Notes: a model not told the origin generated them from the letters alone. DNA of 64,000 nt from Paludibaculum fermentans (GCF_015277775.1 NZ_CP063849.1:7951501-8015500), one strand, 5' to 3'. Positions 53,070 to 62,569 are shown, counted from the stretch's first letter. A program made the numbers and translations.

Positions 53070-54020
53070 CTACCGCGCCACTTCCACCGGCCGCCACGGA
53101 GCTACGGCCATCTCATACTCCGTCGGGCAGCCGAATCCTTCCACCTTCACGCCCAGGTCCCGCAGGATGCCCAGCGCCGACAGTCTCCGGTACGTGTTGA
53201 AGGTGATTACATGCGCGAACATGCCACCAAACGTAAACGTCTCCGCCGGTTCGCACAGGGCATCGATGAAGGTATCGTCCCATCCGCCCCGGCTCCGCAC
53301 TTCCGCCAGGGCTCTCAGGAAGTTGCCGTCCGCCTTCTCAAACCGCGCCAGCAGCGCCGCCGGAGTCAGGTCCTCCGCACTCTTCTTCTCCTCCGGAAAC
53401 TCCCCGCCCAGCAGCGCGGCCGCCCAGACCTCCTTGGTGTACACCAGCCGCTCCAATACCGCCCGCAGGCTCTCCGGCTCTTTCTCCCACGGCAGCAGCT
53501 TCGCCGGGTGTCCCAGCCGCTTGTCCAACTGTGCATCCGTCAACGTCGCCGCCGCCTCCAGCAGCCTCTTCGTATGCCATGTATCTGTACCCGAGAATCG
53601 ATCGAACAGGTCCATTGCCAATGCTCCTTCAGATTTGGATCCCGGCGCCCAGAAATGGAATCCATTCGGCGCCGGCAGGTGAATCGGTTGCGCCCCCATC
53701 CGCCGGTACAGACTTGGCGAGATGCGGAACGCTTTGCGAAAGGCCCGGGTGAACGCCTCCAGCGAGCCGTAGCCGGCTTCCAGGGCGATCTCCGTCACTG
53801 AGAGCGTCGTACGGCTCAACTGCCAGGCCGCCCGCTCCAGCAGCAGCCGCCGTCTCATCGCCTCCGGAGTCTCTTCGATCAGCGCCCGGAATAGACGATA
53901 AAACTGTGTTCTGCTGCGAAGCGCGCGCCGCGGCAACTGGCCTCGGACGCTCTCTTCGTCCAGGGACTCCAGGACGACGGCGGACAGACGTTCCGCTTCG
54001 CGTTTGTCTCTCTCTGCCAT
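53070..54020 (-). CDS. AraC-DinB fusion regulator
   Basis: 316 residues from the ATG at 54020. An AraC HTH domain is N-terminal: MRRRLLLERAAWQLSRT, SVTEIALEAGYGSLEAFTRA, FRKAFRISPSLYRRMG. This is joined to a DinB four-helix domain from about residue 155: LFDRFSGTDTWHTKRLLEAA, ERLVYTKEVWAAALLG, FAHVITFNTYRRLSAL. His residues in DTWHTK and FAHVIT are candidate metal ligands. In usual AraC regulators the sensor is cupin-like and N-terminal; here a DinB domain is C-terminal and may sense a thiol or electrophile. Upstream in-frame codons to 54821 are not homologous. Confidence 0.8.
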   Translation of the reverse strand: MAERDKREAERLSAVVLESLDEESVRGQLPRRALRSRTQFYRLFRALIEETPEAMRRRLLLERAAWQLSRTTLSVTEIALEAGYGSLEAFTRAFRKAFRISPSLYRRMGAQPIHLPAPNGFHFWAPGSKSEGALAMDLFDRFSGTDTWHTKRLLEAAATLTDAQLDKRLGHPAKLLPWEKEPESLRAVLERLVYTKEVWAAALLGGEFPEEKKSAEDLTPAALLARFEKADGNFLRALAEVRSRGGWDDTFIDALCEPAETFTFGGMFAHVITFNTYRRLSALGILRDLGVKVEGFGCPTEYEMAVAPWRPVEVAR

Positions 54021-54121
54021 CTCTGCAAGTCCCTCTCTGAGGAGAAATCTAGCATCCAGGGTAACTGCAAAACCTGATCGCCAGTCCCATTCTTGTGGAG
54101 GATTTTGCGCGGATGCCGCCG

Positions 54122-54796
54122 CTAGCGCGCCGGACCCGGGGCCCGCCCAAACCACTTCCTCAGCATCAGGTGCGTCGGCCACCACACCAGCACCGGCAGC
54201 CCGATCATCAGCAGCGCAAACCACGCCGGCTCTGGCATCCACGTCTGAGCCTTCGTCTCGCTGGGCCCGTAGACGTAATTGATGTTCACCGGAGTCAGCG
54301 GCGTCGGCAGCGGATCCCCTGGCTTCGGCATCACGAAATAGCACAGCAGCATCAGCGCCCAGGCCAGGGAACACCAGTAGGGCAGGGCCTTCGGGTGATA
54401 GCCCAGCCGGTAAACCAGATAGACCAGCAGAAACGGCAGCCACCCGTGGAACAGCGACAGGCCTCGCAGGAACAATGAATGGCCCGCGTCGAACATGTAA
54501 TCCGTCATGCCCACCAGGGAGAGACCTACCAGATGGCCCGCGAAATCGGCCACCCATACTACCTGCGGAAGCAGGATCCCCACCGTCGGGATGCTGACCA
54601 GGAGCGCGTTTTCCAGCCACATGCCTGCCAGGGTCATGAACAGACACATGTCGCAGAAGTAGAGGAAGTTCGTGGGGCCGTAGTCGTGCCAGTAGACGGG
54701 CACCAGCACGGCCATGAAGGCCGTATACACGAGCTTCAGCCACATCGGAATCCGCGCCTGGCTCGCAGTCGGGAAGGATAATGTTGCAGTCGTCAT
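54122..54796 (-). CDS. Multi-pass membrane protein, unknown
   Basis: 224 residues from the ATG at 54796. About seven hydrophobic segments, beginning PMWLKLVYTAFMAVLVPVYW and including FLYFCDMCLFMTLAGMWLE, LFHGWLPFLLVYLVYRLGY and AWFALLMIGLPVLVWWP, with YGPTNFLYFCDM and MPKPGDPLPT loops. It has the look of a family of conserved planctomycete/acidobacterial membrane proteins with no described role. It stands 102 bases upstream of the AraC-DinB gene. Confidence 0.65.
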   Translation of the reverse strand: MTTATLSFPTASQARIPMWLKLVYTAFMAVLVPVYWHDYGPTNFLYFCDMCLFMTLAGMWLENALLVSIPTVGILLPQVVWVADFAGHLVGLSLVGMTDYMFDAGHSLFLRGLSLFHGWLPFLLVYLVYRLGYHPKALPYWCSLAWALMLLCYFVMPKPGDPLPTPLTPVNINYVYGPSETKAQTWMPEPAWFALLMIGLPVLVWWPTHLMLRKWFGRAPGPAR

Positions 54797-55370
54797 TGGA
54801 AGCCCCAAACTCGGCCCGCAAGGCCTATGGAATGGGATCAATCATAGCAGCACCAGTGTCGATTGCTCTCTACGCTCTGCGAGCCCATTCCAAACTTCTC
54901 AAAACCTCAGAACCCGAGCGTGTCCCCCCAGCCCCCACCCGCACACTTCGCTCCTTCGCGTCGAACTCCGCATACTCGGCCGTGGCGCGCTCCCGGTTGA
55001 CCGCCACAATCACTCCGCCCTCAGCCAAAACCCCAGCAACAGGCCGCGCATGGAGCATGGAGCAATCGGGTTTCACAACCATATCTCCTGCACCATCCCA
55101 GTAAACGTCCACGTCCAGCCGGATGGCAACTTCCTGCAATCGGCTTCTGTGCGGCCTTCCAGGGATCCGGTCCACCATCCGCTTTCACCGCTCCAATCCC
55201 GCGCTTGACAGCGCGTGGCCCAGTCGCAATACTAACGGCAGCGTGCGACAGGGCACCACCGGCCCGCGGCAAGGGAATCACTCCCACCTGCTTCCGATTC
55301 AGCCTGAGTGCGTTGAATCTTCTTTCAGCCTGTATCAGCGGGTCACAGGCGCAGATGAAAGGAGATTGCC
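54797..55370. other. Long intergenic region with one doubtful minus-strand ORF
   Basis: This 574-base stretch lies between two divergent genes. A minus-strand frame of 102 codons (54870-55178) is open, with a protein-like look in part, but no family, ribosome site or conserved motif, so I do not call it a gene; it may be a decayed one. The right half contains the sigma-70-like promoter of the ankyrin gene. I see no RNA gene. Confidence 0.4.
55205..55233 (+). promoter_or_regulatory. Sigma-70-like promoter of the ankyrin gene
   Basis: A perfect -35 TTGACA (55205-55210), a 17-base spacer and AATACT (55228-55233, 4 of 6 to TATAAT). The transcript would begin near 55240, leaving a 130-base leader before the ATG, with AAAGGAGA 8 bases before the ATG. 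Not tested by experiment. Confidence 0.5.
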
Positions 55371-56987
55371 ATGTCCACCTTCAAGCTTCCAGCCCGCCCC
55401 TCGCTGGAATCCCTGCGCAAACAAGCCAAAAAACTCACCCGCGACATCGCCGCCGGCGATCCGGTAGCAATCGCCCGGGCGCAGGCCCAGGTGCCTCATC
55501 CTCAATTCCCTCTATCCCAGCGTACTGCCCAGTTGGTGCTCGCCCGCGAGTACGGCTTCGCAGGCTGGAAGGACTTACTTGAGGAGGTAAACCAGCGCCT
55601 CGGCGGAGGGCTCGAATGGGCCGCAACCGAAGCCCGCCGCATCATTCACGACAACGACCTCGAAGCTCTGCGCCGGTTGTTGTCGGAGCACCCTGCCCTC
55701 TTGTCCTGGACGACGGAGGAGGACGAAGGCGGTCTCCTCGGCATGGCGGCCGGCTCCTATGGCGACAGCCTGGATCCGGTCAGCGAGGAGCACTTCACGC
55801 GTCTCGCCTGCGCCGAAGTCCTGCTCGATGCCGGCGCAGTCGTCGCGCCCTCGGTCTGCGATGGCCTCATCAGTTCCCGCGCAATCAGGATGATCGACCT
55901 CTTCCAGCGCAGGGGCCTGTTTCCACGAACGCTCAAGTTCCTCGCGGCCCTCGGCGACGTCGAGGGTGTCCGCTCAGCTCTGGTCCTGAATACCGAGGGA
56001 CCGGCCGCGGTGAACGAAGCCTTTAAGTACGCATGTCATCTGCGGCACCCCGGCTCCGCGCTGCTGCTGTTGGATCGCGCCATTGCTCTCGACGCGGAGT
56101 TGGGCCGGCAGATCGATAGCGGCCCGGGACGATCCGCCTTTGTTCAGTACTTCATCGAGAATAAACCCGAAGTCCACTCCACCGATCCTTTCGAGCCGTG
56201 GAAGGATTTTGTCCGGCAACAGGTGGAGCACGCGATGCGCGACGGCGACACGTCAACCTTCCTGGAGATTCTGAGGCGTGAACCGTGGCTGCTCTCCTCC
56301 GCGAACCTGAAATGCCAGGCGCGCTGGATCGAGGTGGCCGTACTGAACGACCGCGCCGCGATCCTGAACGAGCTGTTTGACCTCAATCCCGCGATACTGC
56401 ACGCGCGGGTGCCGCCGCCCTCGCAAGTCATCGAATTCGCCTTCACCTATGTCAAGACGCACCTGCTCCCACTGCTGCTACGAATCTGGCCGCTGCCCGG
56501 CGATCTGCCGCACGCCGCCGGCAATGGCGATCTGGATCGAGTGAAACGCTGGTTCGACGCGGAGGGTAAACTCGCCCTAGGCAACCTCACTGACCATTTC
56601 CCCGCGAACACCAGCCGCTATCGAAGAGACCTTCGCTCCTGGTTCGGCAGGAGCGAGCCCGACGCGCAGAGGATTCTCGACACCGCGCTCGCCTGGGCGG
56701 TCCTCAACAATCACTTCGACGTGGCGGACTTTCTCCTCGCGCACGGAGCCGACATCAACACGAACTGGTGCTCCCACGAGCCTGCCAGCATCCTCCACGA
56801 GCTGGTCTGGCACAAGAACTACGAAGCCATGCAGTTCCTCATCGATCGCGGCATCGACATGACCATCCGCGATTTCCGCTGGAACGCCACCGCCGAAGGT
56901 TGGGCCGCCTTTGCCGCCAACGACGAGCAACTGGCTCAATGGCTGCGCGACGCCAGGCAGCAGCGTGAACGGGGGTCGGCCTCGTAA
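55371..56987 (+). CDS. Ankyrin-repeat protein
   Basis: 538 residues. The first 60 (SLESLRKQAKKLTRDIAAGD and REYGFAGWKDLLEEV) form a helix motif common in acidobacterial ankyrin proteins. Recognisable repeats include ALRRLLSEHPALLSW, FLAALGDVEGVRSAL, HAAGNGDLDRVKRWFDAEG and WAVLNNHFDVADFLLAHGADINTN, then YEAMQFLIDRGIDMTIRD. It has no signal peptide and should act in the cytosol as a protein-binding scaffold. Partner unknown. Confidence 0.85.
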   Translation: MSTFKLPARPSLESLRKQAKKLTRDIAAGDPVAIARAQAQVPHPQFPLSQRTAQLVLAREYGFAGWKDLLEEVNQRLGGGLEWAATEARRIIHDNDLEALRRLLSEHPALLSWTTEEDEGGLLGMAAGSYGDSLDPVSEEHFTRLACAEVLLDAGAVVAPSVCDGLISSRAIRMIDLFQRRGLFPRTLKFLAALGDVEGVRSALVLNTEGPAAVNEAFKYACHLRHPGSALLLLDRAIALDAELGRQIDSGPGRSAFVQYFIENKPEVHSTDPFEPWKDFVRQQVEHAMRDGDTSTFLEILRREPWLLSSANLKCQARWIEVAVLNDRAAILNELFDLNPAILHARVPPPSQVIEFAFTYVKTHLLPLLLRIWPLPGDLPHAAGNGDLDRVKRWFDAEGKLALGNLTDHFPANTSRYRRDLRSWFGRSEPDAQRILDTALAWAVLNNHFDVADFLLAHGADINTNWCSHEPASILHELVWHKNYEAMQFLIDRGIDMTIRDFRWNATAEGWAAFAANDEQLAQWLRDARQQRERGSAS

Positions 56988-57110
56988 CCGGGAGTGGCTG
57001 TGTATTCGCCTTCCCGGCACAGCGGAGTTCCAGTTCTGCCAATGGGAAGGCTGGACATTGCAGGGGTATCCGGCCTGCATCGCGTTCTTACGAGAAGTGC
57101 TGCCTCCGGC

Positions 57111-57515
57111 TCACTGCCCCTTCGCGCCCAGTAGGATGGGGTCAGTCTCCAGAAGCTTGAGAGACTTCACCATGCCCTGCGTGGCCACCTTGTACTTCTT
57201 GAAATGCGGAGTCTCCAAGTGCGCCTGGTAGGCTCCGGCATGCGCGTATGTCTCGAGGATTCTCACCTGGTTGGGGTGATCCTTAAGCGCGACCGCGTAC
57301 AGCGTCAAAACGCCCGGCTCCAGGCGAATGGAAGCCTCTATCTCTTCACGCAGGGCGGCCTTGTAATTCTCGATTTGGGCTGGGTCGATCTCCAGTTCCG
57401 CCAGTCGGACGATGCGGCGTTGCAGCCCTTCCTGGGCCGCGGCGCGCCAGCCCGGACTCAGCAGAAAAATCATCAACACCGCCGTTGTGAGGGTGAAGAC
57501 GCGGCAAAGTTTCAC
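57111..57515 (-). CDS. Exported antibiotic-biosynthesis-monooxygenase (ABM) domain protein
   Basis: 134 residues from the GTG at 57515 (AAGGAAG upstream). Signal peptide VKLCRVFTLTTAVLMIFLLS with a cleavage after AAAQ. ABM-type dimeric alpha/beta barrel: RLAELEIDPAQIENYKAAL, RLEPGVLTLYAVALKDHPN, RILETYAHAGAYQAHLETPHF. The His in HLETPHFKKY is the typical one. Substrate and cofactor are unknown. Related cytosolic enzymes act on quinols; this one is exported. Confidence 0.78.
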   Translation of the reverse strand: MKLCRVFTLTTAVLMIFLLSPGWRAAAQEGLQRRIVRLAELEIDPAQIENYKAALREEIEASIRLEPGVLTLYAVALKDHPNQVRILETYAHAGAYQAHLETPHFKKYKVATQGMVKSLKLLETDPILLGAKGQ

Positions 57516-57825
57516 GTGGACGTCTTCCTTTCTTTGGTCCCAGTCTAGCGGCGTCAGGAAGGCATTGGGATCAGGTGCTGCAAATCCGCGGTCACCCTGT
57601 GCGGATTCCTCTCTTCCGGCCGCGCAGCTTCCTGGCCCAGGATCGTTGCGACTCCTCCATGAGCCGGCGGATCCTGGAGCCGAACGTGGGCCGGCTGGGC
57701 TGCCGGGTTTTCGCCACAACCTGTGCGCGGGCAAACAGCTCACCCACGCGCGCCCGGGCCAGCGAATCACCGCTGCCAGGCCAACTCCTGACCGACCCCA
57801 ACGAGCCGTTCGCTAACATTGAACA
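57516..57825. other. Divergent intergenic region
   Basis: This 310-base gap separates two divergent genes. A 75-codon minus-strand frame (57592-57819) rich in Arg is open but has no homology I can name. TAACAT (57814-57819) six bases before the trans-sulfuration gene could be its -10. I see no terminator or RNA gene. Confidence 0.4.
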
Positions 57826-58971
57826 ATGGCATTCAGTGATCGGAGCGGGCACACAGCAGGCGATGCCGGTTCGGTCGAATCCTGGCTGATCTCGGCGGGA
57901 CGGGACCGGCGTCCGGGTTCGCCGCTCAACGTACAGCCTTGTCCGGCGTCGAACTTCGTTCTGGGCGATCATCGCGCCTATGCTCGCGATGACGGCACGC
58001 CGGGCTGGGAGGCGCTGGAAGAGATCACCGGTGGCCTCGAGGGCGGAGCCTCCGTCGCCTTCGCCTCCGGTATGGCCGGGATTGCCGCGATCTTCGATCA
58101 ACTCCCAACCGGCTCGGTCGTGGCGTTGCCGGACGACTGTTACCAGGGCGTTGCGGCACTTGCCCAGGCAGGCCAGGGCCGGGGCCGGTGGACCGTTTGT
58201 CGAGTCGGTGTAGCCGACACCGCCGGCTGGATCGAAATGTGCGCCGTGGCCGACTTGATTTGGATCGAGTCGCCTTCCAACCCGCTGCTGGCGGTTGCGG
58301 ACCTCGTCTCCATCTGCGCCGCGCCGCGCAAGCCTGGCGCGATTCTGGGCGTCGACAACACCTTCGCAACTCCTCTCAACCAGCGTCCCCTTTCGCTCGG
58401 TGCGGACATGTCCGTGCAGTCGGTGACCAAGTTCATCGGCGGACACTCAGATCTGCTGGGTGGCGTCGTCACCGTGCGTGACCCGAACCATTTCGCTGCC
58501 CTGCGGCACGCCCGGGAGCTCTTAGGCGCCACACCTGGCACCCTCGAGATGTTTCTCGCCGTGCGCGGAGCCAGGACTCTCGCCGTCCGGTTGGAGCGTG
58601 CGCAGAACAATGCGATGACACTGGCCCAGCGTCTGGCCCGCCATTCAGGTGTCACACTGACCCGCTATCCCGGCCTGCCCAGCCACCCGACGCACGAAAT
58701 CGCACGAAGCCAACTCAAGGGATTCGGCACGATCATCTCGTTCGATGTGCGGGGGAACGCCGCCGATGCCGAGGCCGTTTGCGCCGGCCTGCAACTCATC
58801 CAGCACGCCACCAGCCTGGGCGCGGTCGAATCCACCCTGGAACGGCGGGCCGGCATTCCCGGGCAGGAGCACCTGCCGCCAACGCTCCTGCGGCTAAGCG
58901 TGGGCATCGAAGCCGTCGAGGATCTTTGGGCCGATCTGGATCGGGCTCTGCGCGATGGAACCGCGGTGTAG
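57826..58971 (+). CDS. PLP-dependent trans-sulfuration enzyme (cystathionine gamma-synthase/beta-lyase family)
   Basis: 381 residues. Cys/Met metabolism PLP family: YARDDGTPGWEALEEITGGL (substrate/cofactor contact, without the usual N-P-T string), ASVAFASGMAGIAAIF, DLIWIESPSNPLLAVADL, GVDNTFATPLNQRPLSLG, and SVTKFIGGHSDLLGG with the PLP-binding Lys. C-terminal LIQHATSLGAVESTLERR is the standard end. Which reaction (gamma-synthase, beta- or gamma-lyase) cannot be fixed from this alone. A single gene, no ribosome site seen. Confidence 0.82.
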   Translation: MAFSDRSGHTAGDAGSVESWLISAGRDRRPGSPLNVQPCPASNFVLGDHRAYARDDGTPGWEALEEITGGLEGGASVAFASGMAGIAAIFDQLPTGSVVALPDDCYQGVAALAQAGQGRGRWTVCRVGVADTAGWIEMCAVADLIWIESPSNPLLAVADLVSICAAPRKPGAILGVDNTFATPLNQRPLSLGADMSVQSVTKFIGGHSDLLGGVVTVRDPNHFAALRHARELLGATPGTLEMFLAVRGARTLAVRLERAQNNAMTLAQRLARHSGVTLTRYPGLPSHPTHEIARSQLKGFGTIISFDVRGNAADAEAVCAGLQLIQHATSLGAVESTLERRAGIPGQEHLPPTLLRLSVGIEAVEDLWADLDRALRDGTAV

Positions 58972-59054
58972 TCGAGGATGCTGGGCCGTTCGATTGGGCA
59001 TCCTCGCGCCCGCAGAGTGAATGAGGAGTCTCTCAAGCAGAAAGGCAGGGAAGG

Positions 59055-59456
59055 ATGAAGACGGACTTGCTGCGATTCGACGGCTCTGTCGAGCGGGAGC
59101 CCGCCATCGAAGAGTGGTTCGGCGAACATGCGGGTGAATTGGGAACCTTGGCGCGGCAGTGGTTCGAAGTGATGCGCCATTGCGGGGACGAGGTCCGGGA
59201 GTTGGTGCACGACGGCTGCCCGGTTGCCTGTCTGGGGGATGTGCCCTTCGCCTACGTCAATGTCTTCACGGCGCACGTCAACGTCGGGTTCTTTCAAGGC
59301 GCGTCGCTGCCGGATCCGGACCGCATGCTGCAAGGCACTGGCAAGTTCATGCGCCACGTGAAGCTGAGGCCGGGCTCACCCACAAACGAGGCGGCCCTGA
59401 ACAGGCTCATCGAACTGGCTTGGTCGGACATCAAGGCACGCGTCGAACACGGTTAG
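59055..59456 (+). CDS. DUF1801 domain protein
   Basis: 133 residues: RQWFEVMRHCGDEVRELVHDGCPVA, AYVNVFTAHVNVGFFQGASLPD, MRHVKLRPGSPTNEAALNRLI. These features agree with DUF1801/YdhG-like small alpha/beta proteins. No enzymatic residue. Function unknown. It follows the trans-sulfuration gene by 83 bases with GGCAGGGAAGG as ribosome site. Confidence 0.75.
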   Translation: MKTDLLRFDGSVEREPAIEEWFGEHAGELGTLARQWFEVMRHCGDEVRELVHDGCPVACLGDVPFAYVNVFTAHVNVGFFQGASLPDPDRMLQGTGKFMRHVKLRPGSPTNEAALNRLIELAWSDIKARVEHG

Positions 59457-59541
59457 TTGAGCGGCTGGAAATGTCCATGCGGCTGCGGAACCGTCCGGCC
59501 GCTCAGCGCCGCCGACAAACCCCACCGTCGGCCGGCATCTC

Positions 59542-62208
59542 TCACTGCTCTCGCAGCACAGTCATTGGATCGATCCCGGTGGCCCGCCGCGCAGGCAGGT
59601 AGCATGCCAGCATCGCGAGGCTGGCCAGCACGAACGGCCCCCCGGCCACCAGAAGTGGATCGCTGCCGCTTTGGCCGAAACTCCTCGCCAACAAGTCACT
59701 ATATGCGGCGAAGAGACGCTCCAGGACAAGCGCGCCGCTGACGCCGAGCACTAGGCCGCCCGCCACCAGCACCGTCCCTTCTCTTAGCACCAGCCCCTGC
59801 ACTTGGCGGGCCCGTGCACCCAGTGCCATTCGGATGCCAATCTCTTTGCGCCGCTGCGCCACCGCATACGCCGTGACTCCGCCCATGCCGATGCAGGCAA
59901 GCAACAAGGCGAAAACGCCCAGGATCACGTACATTGCCGAAGTCCATTGGGCGAGCGAGTTGAGCCGGCCAAGATCCTCCTGCATGGTGTGCACGTCGAA
60001 TACGGTCAGGCCGGGATGAAGCGACGCCATCCGCTCGCGCACAGCCGCCATGGTGTCCCGTCCCGCCGTACCGCGCACCAGGACCGTGACCTGCTGCACC
60101 GGACTCTTGCCCAACCAATCGGAGCTAAGCGGCAGAAACACCGTGGCCATCGGTTTCGTCGTCAGGAAGCCAACCCGCATGTCGCGAACCAGCCCGGCTA
60201 CCCGGTAGTCCCGGTCCTCGATGTGAAGGCGGCGGCCGATCGGATCCTCCACGCCAAAAAATGCTTGCGCGGCAGTCTGGGTCAGGATCGCGGGTCCATC
60301 CTGTTCCCGGTCGCGCTGGTCGAACTCCCGTCCGCGCGCCAGCGGCAAGCCCAGTGTGGCGAAGTAGTTTGCCCCGACGCGCTCACGGTAGGCCGTCTTC
60401 AGCACACTGCCGGTTCGCCCGTCGGCTGCTGGAATCGAGACGCTGGTTGCATCCGCGTGCGAGGGCAAAGCGCTGCCGGTCAGCGCGACGGCGCGAACCC
60501 CGTCCACGCGCGACAACTCGTCCGGCAACTCTGCAAACAGTTTCGCGACAGCCTCCCTGGCAAAGCCGTCACGGACAGGATCGAGTGAAAACAGGTGGAG
60601 ATGGGCGACTTCGGCGCCGGTGTCGAGACGGGCCGCGCGCAGGAAGGCCAGGGTCACGAACCAGGTGACCAACAGCAGCATCAGCGAAGCCGCCATCTGG
60701 ACCACCACAAAGACATTGCGGATGCCGAAGCGGCGATAACCGCGCAGAGGTGCCTGCGCGCCCTCCTTCAAAGTGGCGCCAAAGTTGACGCGGGTCAAAG
60801 ACAGGGCCGGCGCCAGGCCGAAGCCGATACCCGCCGCCAGTGCAGCGGCCAGGGTAATGGCGAGTACATGCAGATCGATCTGGCAGTTGAACTCAAGCGG
60901 GATCTGCAAGGGGAGGGGCAGCGACGATATTGCATGTGTGATCCAGTAGGCCAGCAGGATGCCGGCCAGGCCGCCGGCGCAGGACAGCAGCACGCTTTCA
61001 GTAAGGAACTGCCGGACCAGGCGCGCCCGGCTGGCGCCCACCGAGAGACGGATGGCGATTTCCCGCCGTCTTTGGCTGCCGCGCGCCAGCAGCAGGCTGG
61101 CCAGGTTCGCGCACACCAGCAGCAGGACCAGCGCCCAAAGGACAACGTTGAAGGTCTCAACCAGCGCGCGCTGCTCCGGCCTGGCGTAGCCCACGGTGCC
61201 GGCCGGCATCAACCGCACCACCCGGCCTTGCGGATTGCGGCCTTGGTTGACTCCCGTCTCCTGGTCGAGCAGGCGCGTCATGCCGTCGAGAGCCTCCTCC
61301 GCCGCGGGCAGGGTCACTCCGGGTGCCAGCCGGAACACTACGCGGAAGATCGCCCGGTCGACCCGATGGAGCGGATCTCCGCTCAGTTCGGGGGCCAACA
61401 CCGCGCCACAGGTCACGGGCACAAACAAGTCCGCCGGACTCTGCGGCCAGATCCCGAGAAAGGCCTTGGGACCGATGCCCACAATGGTGGCCAACGCACC
61501 ATTCAGCCGCAGGCTGCGGCCCACGGCGTTTGGGTCCGCGCCAAGGTGCGTGCGCCAGAAACGGTCGCTGACGACCACCACCGGCGCCATCCCAGGCCTC
61601 TCGGTCTCCGGTCCGAAGACACGGCCCGCGGCCGGCGTCACACCCAGGGTGGTGAAATATTCCGGCGAAACCAGATGGCCGGAAACTCGCTCTGTCTGGG
61701 TTCCCCTCTCGCCCCCGAGCGTCACGGCGATGGGTACCGGCCCAATCAGGGCCGCAGCCGCGGACACCGTGCGGTGGGCATCCCGGTAGCGCTCGAAATA
61801 CGGATAGGGAACTTGCCGCCAGATGAACGTTGCCAGCGTGCCAGGGTCGCGCAAGCCCGGAGCCGGCCCGATGATGGCCCGGCATTCGCTCAGCACCGCG
61901 CAGCAGATTCCGATTCCGACACCCAGGGAAAGCACCGCCACCAGGGCGAAGCCCGGCGCTTTGGCGAACACCCGCAACGCATACATCACGTCCTGGCGGA
62001 ACTCGGCCAGATACTCGCCAGGGAGTCGTACGGCAATGTCGGCCAGCAGCCGCACGAGGCCGGTCAACCCGTAACGCCGCCATGCTTCCGGAACGGCGTC
62101 TTCCCCCTGCCTGTCCAGGTCGACTCCGTACAGCATGCGAAACTCCTGCGGATACGCGCTCGCCAGGCGTCGATAGATCGACAGGCAGAGGCTGACCCTT
62201 GGGTTCAT
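59542..62208 (-). CDS. ADOP-type ABC permease (MacB-like, acidobacterial duplicated orphaned permease)
   Basis: 888 residues. An N-terminal helical lead (CLSIYRRLASAYPQEFRMLYG) is followed by a first transmembrane segment (LVAVLSLGVGIGICCAV), a MacB_PCD periplasmic domain (about 130-370), three FtsX-type helices (WALVLLLVCANLASLLLA and next), a second periplasmic domain and a final FtsX set (GVFALLLACIGMGGVTAYAVAQRRKEIGIRM). No ATPase is encoded beside it, as usual for ADOP permeases. It is coupled to its PadR regulator (four-base overlap) and probably works in efflux or lipoprotein/toxin handling. Confidence 0.9.
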   Translation of the reverse strand: MNPRVSLCLSIYRRLASAYPQEFRMLYGVDLDRQGEDAVPEAWRRYGLTGLVRLLADIAVRLPGEYLAEFRQDVMYALRVFAKAPGFALVAVLSLGVGIGICCAVLSECRAIIGPAPGLRDPGTLATFIWRQVPYPYFERYRDAHRTVSAAAALIGPVPIAVTLGGERGTQTERVSGHLVSPEYFTTLGVTPAAGRVFGPETERPGMAPVVVVSDRFWRTHLGADPNAVGRSLRLNGALATIVGIGPKAFLGIWPQSPADLFVPVTCGAVLAPELSGDPLHRVDRAIFRVVFRLAPGVTLPAAEEALDGMTRLLDQETGVNQGRNPQGRVVRLMPAGTVGYARPEQRALVETFNVVLWALVLLLVCANLASLLLARGSQRRREIAIRLSVGASRARLVRQFLTESVLLSCAGGLAGILLAYWITHAISSLPLPLQIPLEFNCQIDLHVLAITLAAALAAGIGFGLAPALSLTRVNFGATLKEGAQAPLRGYRRFGIRNVFVVVQMAASLMLLLVTWFVTLAFLRAARLDTGAEVAHLHLFSLDPVRDGFAREAVAKLFAELPDELSRVDGVRAVALTGSALPSHADATSVSIPAADGRTGSVLKTAYRERVGANYFATLGLPLARGREFDQRDREQDGPAILTQTAAQAFFGVEDPIGRRLHIEDRDYRVAGLVRDMRVGFLTTKPMATVFLPLSSDWLGKSPVQQVTVLVRGTAGRDTMAAVRERMASLHPGLTVFDVHTMQEDLGRLNSLAQWTSAMYVILGVFALLLACIGMGGVTAYAVAQRRKEIGIRMALGARARQVQGLVLREGTVLVAGGLVLGVSGALVLERLFAAYSDLLARSFGQSGSDPLLVAGGPFVLASLAMLACYLPARRATGIDPMTVLREQ

Positions 62209-62561
62209 TCGTAGGCCTCCTGCCGGCGCTTTCGCTGCATCATCCGAACCATCCCCTGCAGCCGCTCACACTCCAGCTCCAGTACGGTTCGTCCCAGTGG
62301 CGTGAGGCGGTAGTAGCGTCGTCGCGCGTCGTCGAGTTCCTCCACCGGCCGCTCATCGGACTCCTCAATCAGCCCGTCGGCGATGAGGCGTTTTAAGGAG
62401 CCATAGAGGGTGGCGGGCCAGATGCGGACCGCCCCATCCGTCCGCTCCAGGACCTCATGCATGATGCCGTAACCGTGCTGCTCGCTGCCCACCAGGGACA
62501 ACAGGATGTGGAACCAGTTCTGGTGCAGCGGGAGGAAACGGCTGGGATCTTTTTCCTTCAT
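62205..62561 (-). CDS. PadR-family transcriptional regulator
   Basis: 118 residues from the ATG at 62561. HTH and wing: NWFHILLSLVGSEQHGYGIM, RIWPATLYGSLKRLIADGLIEES, DDARRRYYRLTPLGRTVLELE, the PadR winged-helix pattern with the Y-x-L-T-P-x-G strand. Typical companion of ADOP permeases in this phylum; expected to repress the pair until an effector binds. A 20-bp perfect palindrome stands 8 bases upstream. The frame is open further back to 62807, but that part is an M20 peptidase remnant and not PadR. Confidence 0.88.
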   Translation of the reverse strand: MKEKDPSRFLPLHQNWFHILLSLVGSEQHGYGIMHEVLERTDGAVRIWPATLYGSLKRLIADGLIEESDERPVEELDDARRRYYRLTPLGRTVLELECERLQGMVRMMQRKRRQEAYE

Positions 62562-62569
62562 CCTCCATG

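Noticed and set aside
53070-54821. 583-residue version of the AraC-DinB protein
   Set aside because: Codons from 54021 to 54821 read through the antisense or shifted frame of the neighbouring membrane protein and have no homology; the ATG at 54020 starts at sensible sequence.
54870-55178. Minus-strand ORF of 102 codons
   Set aside because: Protein-like in part, but no family, no ribosome site, and overlaps the leader of the opposite gene. Left as unresolved.
57592-57819. Minus-strand 75-codon Arg-rich frame
   Set aside because: No homology I recognise, composition like random high-GC DNA, and it would overlap the promoter of the trans-sulfuration gene.
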